The notes under the pieces: model-generated
The model's input: only the letters and a program-made list of their open reading frames with translations
Database searches by the model: none
Told to the model about the DNA's origin: nothing
Assembly (NCBI RefSeq): GCF_016905445.1
Contig: NZ_JAFEXF010000052.1
Location: forward strand, 1-40,125
Direction of reading: 5' to 3'
DNA length: 40,125 nucleotides
Origin: Streptomyces sp. G44
GTDB lineage: Bacteria > Actinomycetota > Actinomycetes > Streptomycetales > Streptomycetaceae
Position numbers and translations under genes: made by a program
Part shown: positions 39,988-40,125 of the stretch, piece by piece
Layout of the letters: every line of letters starts with the position of its first letter
Numbering within the stretch: the first letter of the stretch is position 1

Positions 39988-40018
39988 GCGGCGGCGGCCA
40001 CGGGGGTGTCGCCGCCGC
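39988..40018. terminator. Bidirectional terminator hairpin
   Basis: GCGGCGGCG (39988-39996) and CGCCGCCGC (40010-40018) form a 9-bp stem with a 13-nt loop between the convergent TPR-like gene and the partial gene at the window end. Confidence 0.68.
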
Positions 40019-40035
40019 GCGCCCCCGGCCCGGCC

Positions 40036-40125
40036 TCAACGCCCGTACGTGTCCCGGCAGATGACCGCCTCGGGGCTGCCCGGCCGCCAGCCTCCGTAGG
40101 CCTCGCCGAGTGCGCAGATGTCCGT
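40036..40125 (-). CDS. Partial gene, C-terminus of a hypothetical (possibly secreted) protein
   Basis: Reading from the window edge, 29 codons end at TGA 40036: TDICALGEAYGGWRPGSPEA then VICRDTYGR. Codon bias is strong. The two Cys and the WRPGSPEA...C...YG ending resemble small exported Streptomyces proteins with a conserved Cys pair, but the start is outside the window. The family is not identified. Confidence 0.6.
   Translation of the reverse strand, partial: TDICALGEAYGGWRPGSPEAVICRDTYGR

Overview
The window is chromosomal DNA of a streptomycete or close relative. It is very GC-rich, codons are strongly biased to G/C in the third position, GTG starts are common, Shine-Dalgarno sequences are GGAGG-like, several transcripts look leaderless, and the families are typical of Streptomyces (CPBP protease, PadR, MocR, HipA/DUF3037, three EamA exporters, many secreted hydrolases). 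No rRNA, tRNA, CRISPR array or intact mobile element is visible. The only mobile trace is a tyrosine-recombinase C-terminal fragment near 35.3 kb.

Layout. 0-5.5 kb: a partial hypothetical gene, a glutamate-cysteine-ligase-family protein, a CPBP membrane protease, a PhzF-like isomerase and a PadR regulator. 5.5-10.4 kb (minus strand): the most unusual locus, reading AraC-type regulator, a 69-aa cysteine-rich peptide, a hairpin, a MauE/DoxX-like membrane protein, a TlpA-like thioredoxin, an ABC exporter without a peptidase domain, and an S26 signal peptidase. The last three are joined by 4-nt overlaps and MauE overlaps TlpA by 92 nt. It reads as a dedicated production line for a disulfide-rich secreted peptide: oxidation (MauE/TlpA), export (ABC) and leader removal (S26). 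10.4-15.5 kb: a PrmC-related methyltransferase behind a structured leader, a frameshifted small gene, a Clp-N protein and two EamA exporters. The second exporter lies behind a leaderless leader peptide and a hairpin.

15.5-21.7 kb: a divergent MocR/PPOX pair, a third EamA exporter divergent from a LysR regulator, an F420/FMN split-barrel protein, an isochorismatase-fold protein lacking its catalytic residues, and a TetR remnant. 21.8-27.4 kb: a Rieske lipoprotein and an aromatic catabolism cluster (FAH-family hydrolase, decayed cyclase, FAD monooxygenase, internally deleted amidohydrolase, extradiol dioxygenase) with a divergent LysR regulator. Two of its enzymes are clearly broken. 27.4-35.2 kb: a secreted tannase-like esterase, a GAF/PucR regulator, a 3-hydroxyacyl-CoA dehydrogenase, a hairpin-rich 600-bp gap, two secreted alpha/beta hydrolases and a glyoxalase-fold protein.

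35.2-40.1 kb: an integrase remnant, a HipA-like kinase plus DUF3037 pair, two short-chain dehydrogenases behind a strong promoter with an embedded palindrome, uracil-DNA glycosylase, a TPR-like protein and the end of a further gene. The last two complete genes both carry the TTGTCAGTG-N8-TAnnnT promoter of the LexA-independent (PafBC-type) DNA damage response.

All functions are assigned by reading the sequence against remembered family signatures. No database search was run. Starts were chosen by Shine-Dalgarno spacing or promoter position, and doubtful ones are flagged.
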